A stretch of 64,000 nucleotides of DNA. Origin: Hirundichthys speculiger. Taxonomy: Eukaryota; Chordata; Actinopteri; Beloniformes; Exocoetidae. The stretch covers positions 310,001 to 374,000 of the forward strand of contig JAGFBZ010000900.1 of NCBI GenBank assembly GCA_018398805.1. Direction: 5' to 3'. A model generated the notes under the pieces. That model was given only the letters and a program-made list of their open reading frames with translations, ran no database searches and was not told where the DNA came from. Below are positions 21,657 to 33,804 of the stretch, piece after piece. Position 1 is the stretch's first letter. Every line of letters begins with the position of its first letter. Made by a program: the position numbers and the translations under genes.

Positions 21657-23390
21657 AACATTTTAAACAGTGTTTAGAAAATAATCAGGAAAATCCCACC
21701 ATATTCAAATCAATGGTTTTGCAATTTAATTTCTAGAATTTACTTATCATTTTTGGAAATGTTGAAAAAGCCAAAAATAATAGAATTACCTTTTACAATT
21801 TACTAACTATGTCAGAGGTAAATGGTCTTACGGTTTTTTTTAGGTAAAATAATGGTACAGTGTGTGTTCTGCTTGATATTTCCAGTCATACCTTTCCATC
21901 TATGCCCGTCTTTGGTTGTGCTGGATTTTGTGAATTTAATTCTGCTTGTTGCACATTGGATATGGTATTCTTTTTCCTGGCCAAGAGTCTCTCTGCCTGT
22001 AGCTATTTTATGGAGCATTTATCCCGCTTGATCAAACTTCTTAAGTAAAATTCTAGTCAATTTAATTTCACTAACAGATAACATAAAATATAAAATACAG
22101 CAGTTGAATGAAATGTTGGTTTTCTTTTCGTGAGGCAGTTCTGTTAATACATATTATCATATCTCATCAGCGTTCCAGTCTTTACAGACAGTTTTGAATT
22201 TCTCTTTTTTATATTTTTTCTACACTTAGCACATTTTTAATTATAGCATCATGTCAGATTGGTAATTGCACATATAAACATTTCATTAAAATGTGTATTG
22301 TATAACGAAACCATATGCTTTATCCATAAGTCACTGAAGTTCTTTTAAACTTTTAAACTTTGTTCCCACTCACAGTATTTTTCTTTTCATTGACAGCTTC
22401 CAAATTTACATCTGAACATGACAAACAACATTGTGATTCATTGTGTCATGAACTGAAAACATAGCACTATCACATTAGAAATCTTCCCTCAGGTTTCTCT
22501 TCATACATGTAGTCCCACATGGTCGTGGTTGCTCGTCAGGTTGTGCAGAGCTGTTAGGTATGTATGTATGTCAATTAGTAACTGGCGTACATACATACAC
22601 ATACATACTGGTCTTTCTCATGATGAGGTAGAGCTTGAAATCTGGGGTCTGATGGAGCGAAGTAGGTTGTCCTCCAGCAGTTGGTTGTACTCTGAAGTAC
22701 AGCTGTCTGAATGGTTGTTCAGGAAACCACTCTTCAACTTGCTGTCAGTAAGGCTGTCTGCTTTGTCGGATGCCGTGGTATTGTCAATCATATGCTTTAA
22801 GGGTACAAAAGACACGGTTGGATTTTTTTTTATCATCACAGAACACCTTCTACCATCTTCAGAGGCTTTAAAAGTCCTCACTATGTCTCAGTTCAGTCAG
22901 ACAGCTCACACAGTGAAAAAGACACTTTTTTGGTGTCTAGGCTCCCATCACTCCTAATTTATTCAGTTTAGATAGAGATGTTGGCAAGAAAAAATTCTTT
23001 AATCGCCTTAATCATTGCCAAAAAACAATCCTCGTAAATTAACATTACTCTCTGGAAAAATTTATTTTAGCCACAATAAAAAATTCACAAGGACAGTTTT
23101 GATCAAATTTGGGAGAAAATGAGTAGATCCTCACATCTACAACATGCACATTATGGTTCGGTAATTCTTTGACTGTGGAAGGATAAAACAAACACGCAAC
23201 TTCAACAAAGACTTCTCAAGTCTACTCCCTCCACAGCTGCCTACAGTTAGCTCGATCTCCTACAGCCCGAGAATCTGTTGATATAAACTTATCAATCCTG
23301 GGGGAAGGATAAGAATGGGCATAGATTTTACAAGGGGGCTATTGTCATCATTGCTATCAAACCACATGTGCATTTTCCTTTATGCTTCAT
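21657..23390. other. Unassigned stretch
   Basis: No recognisable gene or transposon. A small GTATGTATGTATGT / ACATACATACAC inverted repeat lies at 22558-22600. The 142-codon plus-strand ORF at 22529-22957 matches nothing known to me and is crossed by an 87-codon ORF on the other strand. Confidence 0.5.
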
Positions 23391-23394
23391 CAGA

Positions 23395-23685
23395 GTTGTA
23401 TCACTGTTTCGCTCTTCCAGTGGGTGTGGGCCGGTGCTTGGGGGTGGTGTGGGAGCGGCCGTGGGGTGTCTTCCCTCGCCGCAGTGTGTCCAGTTTGTGG
23501 CGGCCGGTGCATCTCTCTTCCTGTGGGCTCCTCCTGGGGTCACGGTGGGTATCTGGTTTCTTGGCTGGGGTGTGCTTGGGCCCTGCGTGGGCGTTGGGGG
23601 GCCTCGGTGGTGGTAGGCCTTTGGTGGGGCCCCAATGGCTGCCCAGGTTATAATTTTACCTGACAAAAATAAATAAATAAATACC
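23395..23685 (+). repeat. GC-rich retroposon-like block with AATA-rich tail
   Basis: About 250 bp of strongly G-biased sequence (many GGTGGG, GGGCC and GTGGGC words) stands out sharply from its A+T-rich surroundings. It ends in AAAATAAATAAATAAATA at about 23668-23685, suggesting a retroposed 3' end. Open frames occur on both strands because of the skew. I do not recognise a protein. Confidence 0.45.
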
Positions 23686-25310
23686 CATTGTACGTTGAAT
23701 GTTGAATGTAAAAATGTCACAATAGATTTTTAAACCAGGCTGTAAATATGTTTATTTCTCAATATGTTTTTGAAGACTGACTCCGTTTTTGAGCCAGCCC
23801 CCAGTGGTCAGTGACTGGCTTTCGACCCAGAAGCAGGATGGGTGTTGATCAGGCTGAACATGCTTCTCTGACAGCAACATCCACTTCCATTGCTGGACTT
23901 TTAAAGCACCCATTCACTCAAGGCTGTCCTTAAAACTCCAGCAATACTAGCCCCAGCTTTTTTTTTCAAATAGATGCAGAGTTTGGAGACCAACACTGAC
24001 CTACTCCCACTCGCTAGGGGTTACAGGAAATATGTAATGAAACAAGATCATCTCAGCTCATTTGTTTGTTTTCTCTTAAATCACACAATGATTTATTCAA
24101 GTGTATGCAAAACTGAAAGAATTTGACAAGGTTCTGCCCAAACATAATCACATTCCCATCCAAAAGCAGTCATTGTGAAGGTCCCTCATATCTGTGTAAA
24201 CTGGATAAATATTGATGTTGAAGATCTGTCTATGATGTTGGGCTCAGCCCTCTCCAAACTCCTCAGCTCCCCTCCTTACTAATTTATGAACAAATATGAT
24301 TTATTAATTTCCCAAAAGCTCATCCAAGGCTTAAATTGTTTCAAAAGTTTCTGACTGCATAATTTGCCATCCTTGTTTATCAGCCTGGTTTTGCAACTCG
24401 GAACACAAAGAGGCACAGTGAGAAATGTTGAGTGCTGTCATGGGAGAACCCAATCAAATATGCACAAATTACAAAGTGGAGACAATTTTCCAGCGTATCT
24501 CACTACTCTTCACCCACCCATGCCTTTTCATTTCCCTTTCATCTCTTCATAACTTGCATTCTCAGTGATGAGTGTGCGTCTGTGCGCCTGATAGGCAGAA
24601 AGCATATGGAGGGTGTGTGTGGTCCTGCCAAGCAACAGAGAAATCACTGGCAGGATAGCGACACTGAAGCACATTACAGTAATCAGAGGGAAATTATCGT
24701 CCTTAAGTAGCTGTTGGACATCTGCAAGTGATGCGCGCATGTTTTACATCCAGCACACAAACCTGGCACACTCAGATACCTGACATCAAACAGATGGACT
24801 CGGTATAACCGGCTGCAGACGTTCTTCTTTAAAAAAGTAATCATAGAGAAGTACAAGCTAGCTTTTCCTCAGGCTAGTTTTTCTTATGAAGCACATGAGC
24901 GAATGGGTTTTTTTTTTTCTTAAACGATGAAAGAAAATATTAGGTCAGATGTTTGCGAGGTCAACTTAGTCGTGTAGTCGATGCAGAATTCCAATTCAGC
25001 CTCCTGCAGATTCAGGCGGAAAGAGAAGAGCATTACATGTGGTTGGTGTATGTTTACTATTGAGAAATACTGCAGTGTTATTTTGGTCCTCCTGTTATCT
25101 TCTGGGTGAATCACACAAGACGTGGCATTCCTCATACACCGGCTCGTCTTTCGGGCATGTGGTCATGTGTAAATCATTTACCCAGGTTTCTATGTGCACT
25201 CCTTTCTAAGTCACATAGAAACTGGGTAATGCTCCTTACCTTTTACAGCTGTTATGAACCTGATTTGTGTTGGTTTAGGGGTGAAATTAAAACTGCTGGT
25301 TAGTGTTGTC
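23686..25310. other. Unassigned stretch
   Basis: Nothing recognised. Short ORFs only. Confidence 0.5.
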
Positions 25311-26230
25311 ATACTAATAAAATACAGGCCGCAATAACTCAACGACAAGACTGTCTGACACAAATGATCCCCAGGAGAAGAAACCTGCCAACATTGGAAA
25401 CCTGACTTTTATATATCTGAAGGGAGACGTTCTTAGCTCTTTGCTTTGTAGTCAGGCTGATGAGTTGCAGTCAGGTGAGCAGCACGGATAAAGGCAGTGT
25501 TTCTATCTTTATAGATTTTTGCAAATAGCTGAGTGCGCTCACACACTTTCACAGTGCTTTTTGAAATGACGTCAAGCTCTGTGAAATGGAATCCTTCATT
25601 AAAACGTATTAAATCATAAGGACAAACATGTAGAAGTGCATCTCCACTTGTGGGGGGTTTTGGGGTAGAAGAAGGAACCTGGAATCTTAACAGGGCCGAC
25701 ATCCTCCTCAGTATTTTCAGCTGTCGCGTGTCCACTTACTGTGACAGAACCGGCTGCAAGTAAACTACCATTCCAGGCCACATGGTAGCTATGATGGACC
25801 GCTTTTGCTGTTTGCCAATCTACAATAAAGAAAAGAAGAAGAAAGAGAAGAAGAAAAACAATGTTGAGATGAACACTGAAGGGGCTAAGATGATGTTGTT
25901 TGATGTTTCTATAATGCATAATGGTGCCATTAAATTAATTCTGGTATTTCTGCGCATGCTCGTTCCCTTGCCCATCTGTCGCGATGACGCTTATATTCCG
26001 CGCTGCCGCTTCAAAAATAAAAACAAAACAAATCCAAAAAGGATGCTAATTATGTAGTCCTCCATGTTGTTGCTAATCCAGTAAGTTTGTTTTCTTCCGG
26101 TAGACGTAAATACGTCCGCCCCCCTATGTAAACCTCAATTCGGAATGACTATTTCCATGTAAACTCGAAGGAAAATAGTTTAATTCTGAATTATTTAATT
26201 CTGAATAATTAATTCTAATTAAAAAACATC
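25311..26230. repeat. Possible decayed DNA-element block
   Basis: The 3' end (about 26090-26230) contains CCTATGTAAACC, TTCCATGTAAACTCG and repeated TTAATTCTGAAT motifs of a kind often seen in fish non-autonomous DNA elements. Two overlapping minus-strand ORFs (25433-25735 and 25614-25919, about 100 codons each) look like one frameshifted reading frame but match no family I know. A purine-rich AAGAAGAAG tract lies at 25829-25857. No clear inverted termini were found. Confidence 0.3.
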
Positions 26231-27480
26231 ATGTAACCATTGTATCACAGTTGCTTTTATTAGGGAGAGAGCAACACTATGTTGAATTTCCAAGTGTATC
26301 TGTGTACTGACTGACCAGTCTGAACACTTCAATACCAAGTGCTTCACAAAATAAAGAACAGAATCAAAACAAGAAAATCTTTATTTGTGAAAGATACAAC
26401 ACAAAGGGAGGATAAGGGCATGTCAGTCAGTGATACAGTACCATTCTTGTACTGCAGTAGGTCTTTGTTGCACTTTTCCCCCAGAGGCATCAGCTGTGCC
26501 TGTTTGTTCTTACTTTGTGCATGCTCACCTCATCTATGGTTTTCTTTTTTTTTTTCCTCATCTGGCCAAACGTGTCTTATACTACAGGAAAACTCTGAAT
26601 AGTCTGTCAGATCTATTTTGTTCCAAGGCTTCAAGCAAACAAACAAACAAAAGAAAAAACAAAGTCACAGAATTTGATGGCCAGGGTGTGTATGTGTGGG
26701 TGTGGATTGCCCATTCCAATCGTCAAAATATATCAGGGTGTCCATGTCTGGAGCCCGATATGACTGTCCCCTCTCTCTTGGTTCTCATTTCACATGTGGA
26801 CGAGCACATTAGTTCCAGTGCTAATCCATCACCACAGATCCCACCTCACACGTCTGTTATATAACACCAAGACACAAACACATGCGCTTGTATATGTAGA
26901 CATAGCTGAACACAAATGGACACATACCAGGCCACGTGGGCTTTGGAAGCTCAATGAAAAAGGAAAGCTGTAGAGAGAGTAGGAGTGTTAAAGAGAAAAA
27001 AAACAGTCTTTAACTATTTTCTATTTTACTACAGCCCTGCTTCTGCACATAATGAGAATTCTCTTTGATGTCCGCAGATCTCTCCATGTGACCGGCTGCA
27101 GGCGGTAGATCCTCTCTAAGTACAGGGCACCGGCCTGAGGTGAAGTGCTATGACATTCTCATGGGTCATAATTTCTGGAAAGTGGCAATGGAGAGTCGCT
27201 GCTATCATAAACGCTACATTGTTGTGAGAAAATGTCAACAGGAGGAAGGCAAGAAGATGAAAAGGGAAAGATAGGGGAATGACACCGCATGAATTGTGTT
27301 CATGGGTGTGTTGGTTCCACCTGATTTGTCAACAGAGTTTGTCACTTCTGTAGTGTGCAAGTACAAAATAAACACTTTTTTTTCTTTCCATGGATGAATT
27401 TCATTTCTTTTTTGCCCCCTCCCCCTCCTTACCCACTTGACCTATTGCTTGGGCCTTGAAATTGAGTGGTAGGGTTTAGT
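26231..27480. other. Unassigned stretch, possibly with non-coding conserved DNA
   Basis: The plus-strand ORF at 26430-26864 (144 codons) is not recognised. The patch at about 27060-27350 has balanced composition and no repeat signature, and could be a conserved non-coding element. That is inference only. Confidence 0.35.
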
Positions 27481-27489
27481 GGTTTTCAA

Positions 27490-27557
27490 CCACCCCCATT
27501 ACATAGGGGCCGTTAAAAACCACCCCTATGTAATGGGGGTGGGGGGTGGGTGGGGGG
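27490..27557. repeat. Perfect 20-bp hairpin overlapping a G-quadruplex motif
   Basis: CCACCCCCATTACATAGGGG (27490-27509) and CCCCTATGTAATGGGGGTGG (27523-27542) are exact reverse complements with a 13-nt loop. The right arm overlaps four G-runs at 27535-27539, 27541-27546, 27548-27550 and 27552-27557. Single T residues separate the runs, the most compact kind of G-quadruplex motif. Confidence 0.9.
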
Positions 27558-27594
27558 TTCCTACGAAATATCTATCTCTCTGTATTTCTGTCAT

Positions 27595-27830
27595 GCATAA
27601 ACCATTATAATTTAAAAGATGTAAATGTTACTGAATGTTATTGTTTGATTTCAAGTCAAAATGAGCTAAGTATTTTCCATGGAATTGTAAAATGTCTCAG
27701 TTTCAACATATGATATGTTCTTTTATGTTTTAGTAGGGATAAAACATGGGTTTATAAGATTTGCAAATCATTCTGTTTTCATTCACATTTTGTTGACAAT
27801 CCCAACTTTTTTTGGAATTGGGGTTGTATT
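27595..27830 (+). mobile_element. 3' remnant of a DNA transposon, probably Tc1/mariner-like
   Basis: The block contains AAAATGTCTCAGTTTCAACA, GATTTGCAAATCATTCTG and a terminus ending CCAACTTTTTTTGGAATTGG then GGTTGTA. These correspond to the 3' non-coding region and inverted repeat of a DNA-transposon family abundant in fish. No transposase and no matching 5' end were found nearby. Confidence 0.6.
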
Positions 27831-29360
27831 TCTTTAACAAAGTAGGATTATAAAGCACCATTCGACTCTTTTTCACTCACCGACTGACGGTTTTCACTGA
27901 AACAAGTTTGGGTGCAGAAATGCAAGACTTTATCCTAAAAAAGATTTCATCTTTTAAGAAAAGCAGAGCTGAAAAGAAAAAAATATTGCTGTTTTCAACT
28001 TTGGCCCATATTATACTCCGATGAAAAGTAGCTGATGAAAAACTGAGCCGAGGAGAGCTCAGTTTAGAAAGGCTTTATGGCTACTGCATACCGGTTTGGC
28101 ACATTGTGCGCACAGTAAAATCTCCTTTTCTCTAGTCTTTGGTAGTATGTGAAATATTTTTTGTCAAACAACCCCTACAAAAATCTGTCAAATACAGTTC
28201 AAAAAAGTTTGTTTGCACAAAAATTCTATGCATCCGTCGCTCATCAATTCCTCTCTCTCTTTGCTGAAGATTTTGTAGAATAATTCATGCTCTGTGCTAA
28301 TTGTATATGAACAACTTACTTTCAAAGAAACTTCTATCCTTTGCTGTTAAAATTTCAAAATCCACCCACTGATTCTTGTGTGTCAGGCACAGTTTGAAGA
28401 AGTCTCAGGCATTGTAGCCTTTAACTGGAAGTCACTGAAGTGACTTAGTCATTCGTTTATGTTTAATATAAGCATCACACCCTGCTAGAGATTTATTCCT
28501 CATCCCTCAAATTTAGCAAGGTCTGTCAAGTCTCTTAGACGTTTCTCAGTCTTTCTTGAAAAGAAGATAGCTTCAAACACATTCAAGATTTTGGCAGAGT
28601 GGTTGCATGGATTAAGGCTGTCTCAAATGCTTTTGCCACTTCATTTAATCCAAGAATGACCACTGGGTCCACACCACCTGCTGGACCACTTGTTTATTGC
28701 TGAGGATATATCTCTACATATCTTCCCGTATCTTTGGAGTCATTGTCATGTGCTTCAGAGGGAATTCGGAAAAAAAATAGCATCAATAATTGCACATTAT
28801 GGCATTTAATAATTATGTTATACTGTATTTTTAATTTTAGATTGATATTAATATGAAGTGTGGATTTTTACATCATTAGTCAATGTACTGTGCTCACATT
28901 GTGAATGGACTGCATCTGATCATGAAATCATGATATTTCCTAATCTCAACCAATTTAACATGTCTGAATCTAACCAAGCAATTCTGGTGCCTAAACATAA
29001 ACAAACAACCAAGGAAAAGAAATGTCAACAAGAGGTTTAAACAAAAACCAAAAATCAAAATGAAACTCCTTACAATACGATTGTCTCTTGTAATAAGAAT
29101 AGTTCAGGATGTTGGCAGATCTTGGCAGATCCTCTGTATGTGTCTCCAAGATGCCATCAGTTTTGACAAAATCAGTGTATTTGATACAGAGTGAAAAAAA
29201 AGAGAGCTAATTCAAACACAATATTTGTTTGGGGTTTAAGGAAAATTTTTTTTTTTTTTTTGTCATTTGAAAATGGTGAAGAGCTGGTAAATCAATAAAT
29301 ATTTGGATCACACGTAAAACTTTTAACCTACGTAGTCCTACCAGGCAATCACTGTTATTG
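27831..29360. other. Unassigned stretch
   Basis: No gene or element was recognised. A T-run lies at about 29247-29261. Confidence 0.5.
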
Positions 29361-29371
29361 GAGCATCCAGC

Positions 29372-29500
29372 ATCAGAGGTCGGCGATACTGGGAATTTTG
29401 GAATTGATCTTATACCAAGTAAATACGGGCCCGTTAGCGCTGATACCGATACCAATACGCTGATACCGATACCAATACCAATACTGATACTTCAAGATAA
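29372..29500. repeat. hAT-like repeat fragment with a 20-bp tandem duplication
   Basis: GCTGATACCGATACCAATAC is present twice in perfect tandem (29439-29458 and 29459-29478), followed by a partial third unit. The surrounding words (ATACCAAGTAAATACGGGCC, GATACCGATACC) resemble a dispersed fish repeat that I associate with hAT-derived MITEs. The ends are not clear. The repeat explains a Tyr/Ile-rich minus-strand frame. Confidence 0.5.
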
Positions 29501-30299
29501 ACAGAGCCAAAGATGTCACAGTTGAGTTTGGGGGGGGGGGGAGTGAATGATACGCATTACTGCCTTTACTGATGTACCTGTAGAACATGTAAGGACTGTT
29601 AAGCTCCTGAGAATCATCATCTTGAAACCTGGTTTTAAAAAAAAAAAAATTCATGCTGCTTTAGTCAAAAATATATGTTCCAAGTTCTTGTTGTCTTTTA
29701 CAGGTCAACAGTGAGAAGCATCCAAAGTGACTTTTTCTTTTCCATGAACTTTTTCTCATGTGTTGGACCAGAGTCATGTGTCATAACACAAACAGGGACC
29801 TGAATGGACAGAACAGCCCATGTACATTTCTGACATATAGAAACCAACTAATGACTCAAAACCCCACCAGGCATTGCATTTTCACACCTATGTGTGCAAT
29901 AGTGATCGATAGCATGAACCTCCCATTGGCTCTGATGTTGAGCACCAACATCAGATGGGGTCTCTCCTGACTCATATGAGCTCAGGTGAGCAATTTAAAT
30001 CCTAACACATGTATACCTATATTCATTTATAGCAACATAAAGGTGTAGCATCTGTTATTTTATGTAGTTATTTTCTAATATGTATAATTTTATGAAAGCA
30101 CAATGGGTGGTGTGTGAACTGTACACTGAGCCGTACACCCCTTGTTTTCACACTACAGGACATTAGCACAAATTTTTCATATGAACTCGCTATGTAATCA
30201 AATTACTATACCTTAGTGAGTGTCAAACTGTGTGTATATTTGTTCACATTGACTTCCCCACCAGAGACCTGGTTTACAGTGCCTTTAAAAACTATTAAC
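29501..30299. other. Unassigned stretch
   Basis: No gene was recognised. It may include the flank of the THAP-containing element that follows. A G-run is at 29530-29541 and an A-run at 29637-29649. Confidence 0.45.
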
Positions 30300-30755
30300 T
30301 ACAAAACACACCTACATTTACTGCAAGGTAAGTTAGCTTTGTTTATTAGATGATTGATTTAACCACAGTTTAGTAAAAGTAATATGATTTAGCAGCAGGG
30401 AGGGTGATGAGTGAAAACATCTCTCCGTTAGCATTCCGGCTAGCTTGCTAGCCACCTATAAGCCTGCCTTGTTGTCTACAAATATATATGGCCCTGGATA
30501 TTTATTTTGTTAGGTATAAGGTGAGGCTAATGATTAACGTCACTTTATTAATTATATTAATACAATGCTGCGACTCTCTGATGTTAACATAGCTCTGGTG
30601 TGGGATAGACCTATGGACCAGAGCTAATGCTAACAGAGAGCTCATCACCCTCCTTGCTGCTAAATCATATCATTACTTTTAGTAAACAGTGGTTAAATCA
30701 GTTATCTAATAAACAAAGTAAACTTACCTTGACGTAAATGTAGGTGTGTTTTGTA
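30300..30755. repeat. Long inverted repeat (arms about 112 bp, spacer 229 bp)
   Basis: The left arm 30300-30411 and the right arm 30641-30755 are reverse complements at roughly nine bases in ten. Shared blocks include ACAAAACACACCTACATTTA, CTTTGTTTATTAGAT and GAGGGTGATGAG. Weaker complementarity continues into the spacer (CTCCGTTAGCATT against CTCTGTTAGCATT). The right arm contains the last bases of a THAP-domain exon plus its splice donor. The left arm is an inverted partial copy of the same exon-intron junction. Confidence 0.85.
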
Positions 30756-30923
30756 ACTTTCCCTACATTCAGTTGACGATTGTGTGGATGGACACAACTT
30801 AACCCACAGCTTGCATTCTCCAGCATTTGTTTCAGCTTGGGAAATAGAATACAAATGCCCCCTCCAAACATTCTGGACACTTCGAATCACTGTTGCAGGT
30901 CCCCAGCAGCAATATTTCGCCAT
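30729..30923 (-). pseudogene. THAP zinc-finger exon, frameshifted
   Basis: Read on the minus strand from the ATG at 30923, the exon starts MAKYCCWG, the start of a THAP (C2CH zinc-finger) DNA-binding domain. Other frames supply CNSDSKCPE, FPKLKQ and HNRQLNVGKVTKHTY, and the first frame supplies CKLWVKLC. Together these are the ordered THAP landmarks, so at least three frame changes have occurred. The exon ends at a GTAAGT donor, where THAP exons usually split just before the last C-x2-H. The expected cysteine there has become tyrosine (TYIYVK). Fish THAP domains occur in host THAP genes and in P-element-like transposases. The inverted partial duplicate beside it favours a transposon origin, which is inference. 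Confidence 0.65.
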
Positions 30924-31072
30924 GGTGTTATTATAGTATAATATTAACACTGATGATACACATCGGAAAAATGGCAAAATAACATTGTCCTTAATGGAGG
31001 AGCAGCAAGAATGTCCGACCTAGCATCAGTAACTAGGAAGGGGGCAGCGCTTACCGAAAGGTCAATTGCAAC

Positions 31073-31440
31073 ATGAAGACGAAAGAATATTCCAAGCAAC
31101 TCAGAGAAGAGATCATTAAAAAGTATCAGTAGATGGCTGCAAGAAGCTTTCCAACTTACTGGGCATCCCACAGAGTTCAATTAAATCCATCAAATAAAAA
31201 ATGGAAGGAAGATGGAATCAGACTAGGCATTATCAGTCAGACTAGGCGCTATCTTTGGCTAACACCAGACACTGCACACCACCACAAACACACCGTCTCC
31301 ACCGTGAAGCATGGTGGTGGCAACGGTCAAGCCCTGGGGAAGCTTCTTAGTGGCAGGCCCTGGAAAGCTTGTAAAGGTAAAGGGGGACATGAATGCAGAA
31401 AAATATCACCAACTCCTGGAGGAAAATCTGATTGAATTGA
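31073..31440 (+). pseudogene. Tc1-like transposase fragment with internal deletion
   Basis: From the ATG at 31073 the frame reads MKTKEYSKQLREEIIKKYQ, a Tc1/mariner transposase N-terminus. After a stop, other frames give GIPQSSIKSI from the helix-turn-helix region. The next recognisable piece is HTVSTVKHGGG near 31290-31325, from the catalytic domain. DNA similar to the following coding region (GGCAGGCCCTGGAAAGCTTG ... GAATGCAGAAAAATATCA ... CTCCTGGAGGAAAATCTGAT) continues to about 31430. The first catalytic aspartate region is deleted. This Tc1 family differs from those at 9.1 and 13.1 kb. Confidence 0.7.
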
Positions 31441-32735
31441 TTCTGATAGTTTACCAATAATTAGTGAGTTCTCGTGAGGCAATTGTACAACACTTTAGGA
31501 AAGCACTTGACTTGACAATCGGACAGAGGGTACAAGTGGATTTAATCTCCATTTGTATACAAGCAGAGATGGTCAGGTACTCACATACGGGCATACAAGA
31601 CAACCGTCGTCGGCACAAGACAATGAATCAAAGGAAACACAGTCATTCTAACCACTTATCAGTACATTTGAGCCTTGAGCTAAATTCCTCTCAGCCAGCC
31701 TCAGAAAATCATGCCATGGCGCCTGAACAACATCCCATATGGATTAGATATGTTACATTAGATAATGAGAAACAGGTAATAGTGACCTGATGCAATTTTT
31801 AATCAACAATAGACATTATATGTTTCTTCATCATTCAGCGGTGGTTTCTAGATCACAACTACTGTAGGGTATGAAGGTTTTCCAGACTGCACTGGAAACT
31901 ACAAAGCAAGCCAGAGAAGAAAATAGGCAATAGGGGTTAAATCTCACAATTTGATCTTCTAATATGTCAGACAGTTTTGGAATTCTGAGAATGAAGGTCA
32001 AATGAAAATATTTTGGCAATCATCACACCTTAAAAGATGTATTTTATGATGAACACACACACTGGATCAAGACCCCATAGGCGAGGTCTTAAACATTTAT
32101 TCATTTTTATCAATGAGCTGCTCATATTTCCAACGATCAATCCAACTGGGGCTTAAGAAAGCTTTGGTCTGGTGTATCGTTAGGAATATGTGTTATTCAA
32201 AGGTAATCCCTCTCAGCATGTGGATTTAATTGCATTGATAAACAGACGTCCCCTGATCTTGGCAATATAATTGGTTTGACGATCCGGTAGCGAAGAAATT
32301 TAGATTAATAAGAAGCAATTGGCATGTAGATTGAATGAAAACAGCAATCAGGCTTTGGTCTGGTGCTTGAGGAGAGACAAGCACAAATAAATGGAATGAA
32401 GAATGTACACAAACAAGTTTGTTAAATCATATCATTTAGTGATTGTGAAACTATCAATGTTCTCAGAAAAAAAATAATAACGAAAGAAAGAAAAAACTAT
32501 TTCACATCAGCTACTGGAGATCGTTATGTATTTGATCTGGACTAATGCTGCTCTGTTTGTTCAGTGGTTATATTCACAACTAATGGTTTACTGGGTAGAC
32601 TTAGCAGTACAATACCATAAACCTCTATACCTGTGTATAAGCAGAAGCATTGAACAATCTTGAATTGGCCTTGACAGTGTCATGAAACTGCACAAATGTG
32701 TATATACACATGTGTCATTTCTCACTGTAGTAAAT
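31441..32735. other. Unassigned stretch
   Basis: No gene or transposon end was recognised. Only short ORFs are present. Confidence 0.5.
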
Positions 32736-32737
32736 AC

Positions 32738-33390
32738 TAGAACCACCTTTAGCAGAAGTAACTTGTAGTAATTATTGTCTTTATGACGATATCAGTCTCT
32801 TTCGTCGCATGGACAAATTGCTTCTTTACACATTGCTTCAGTTCATTGAGGTTTGGAAGAATTAGTTTTCACACAGCTATCTCAAGATTCTGCCACAACC
32901 TACTAGTGGTCTTGAGTTGTAGACTTTGGTTGGGCTACTGCAACACCTTGATTCCTATTTAACTATTCTGTAGTAGATTCTCTTGGGTTTTGGATCATTG
33001 TCTGTTTTTGTTGGGGGCAAAAATTGAATGATTGCATTCGTCTGAATGAATTCAGAATTTTTGTCTTAAAACATGCAACTTCATGTAAACACTGACCTAT
33101 GTGCTCTGCACGTGATCCATAGTTCCACAGGTACCACGTACCTGAAGAAGCCATACAGATTGATGAAAAGAAGAAAATAAAGACTTAAGAGTACAGTCTA
33201 TAAAAAACATACAGAGCTGTAAAGCTCAAGTCCCACATGATATGGAATGACTGAGGAAGTCGTAGCGCCAATGAGACTGGTAGACCATTTCAGTTTACAT
33301 ACAGCATATCGAGGAAGTCAGACACAAGAATGCCAGAGAGAATCCAGTGAAGTTTCAAAATAAAACACCACCAGTGGTCTCCAACATAGA
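32738..33390 (-). mobile_element. Diverged Tc1-like remnant, antisense
   Basis: The text from AGAACCACCTTTAGCAGAAG through CACATTGCTTCAGTTCATTG, GATTCTGCCACAACCTACTA and GTTTTGGATCATTGTCTG follows, word by word but diverged, the antisense of a DNA-transposon sequence very common in fish that I associate with Tc1-like elements. No frame is open and the ends are lost. The part beyond about 33170 is less certain. Confidence 0.45.
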
Positions 33391-33564
33391 GAAGTTTAAA
33401 TACAATTTTTAAAAAAAAAACGTTTTTTTTTTTTCTGTTGAGAGTAGATCATTCAGATGTCAACATCATGGCAAGACATAGGCCCAGAGAGTGACTCTCC
33501 AAGCTTTATGGCTGATTTGATAGAAAAGTAAAAGGCAGATTAAAACAAAAGTCACATTGGCCGA

Positions 33565-33775
33565 AAGATATTTGTGCCCCTTTCTCTCTCTGTCCTCCAT
33601 CCTCTCTTTCCTATTTCCCTCCTCCTTTCTTTCTTTACCCACCTGGCCAACGTAAAGAAGGTCCCCCCTCATGAGCCAGGTCCTCCTCAAGGTTTCTTCC
33701 CTCTTAAAGGGGAGTTTTTCCTTGCCACTGTTTGGCTTAAAGGTTTTTCTCCTGCTCTGGGAGTTTTTTTTTTTT
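33565..33775 (+). repeat. LINE 3'-UTR-like repeat fragment
   Basis: A pyrimidine-rich stretch leads into CCTCAAGGTTTCTTCCCTCT, TAAAGGGGAGTTTTTCCTTG and CCACTGTTTGGCTTAAAGG. This is a short sequence widespread in fish, found in the 3' region of non-LTR retroelements. Only this module is present. Confidence 0.55.
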
Positions 33776-33804
33776 TTTTAATTTACCATTGTTTCTTTAC
33801 TTAA

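Noticed and set aside
22558..22600. GTATGTATGTATGT inverted repeat as a functional hairpin
   Set aside because: It is made of simple tetranucleotide repeats on both sides, which pair by default.
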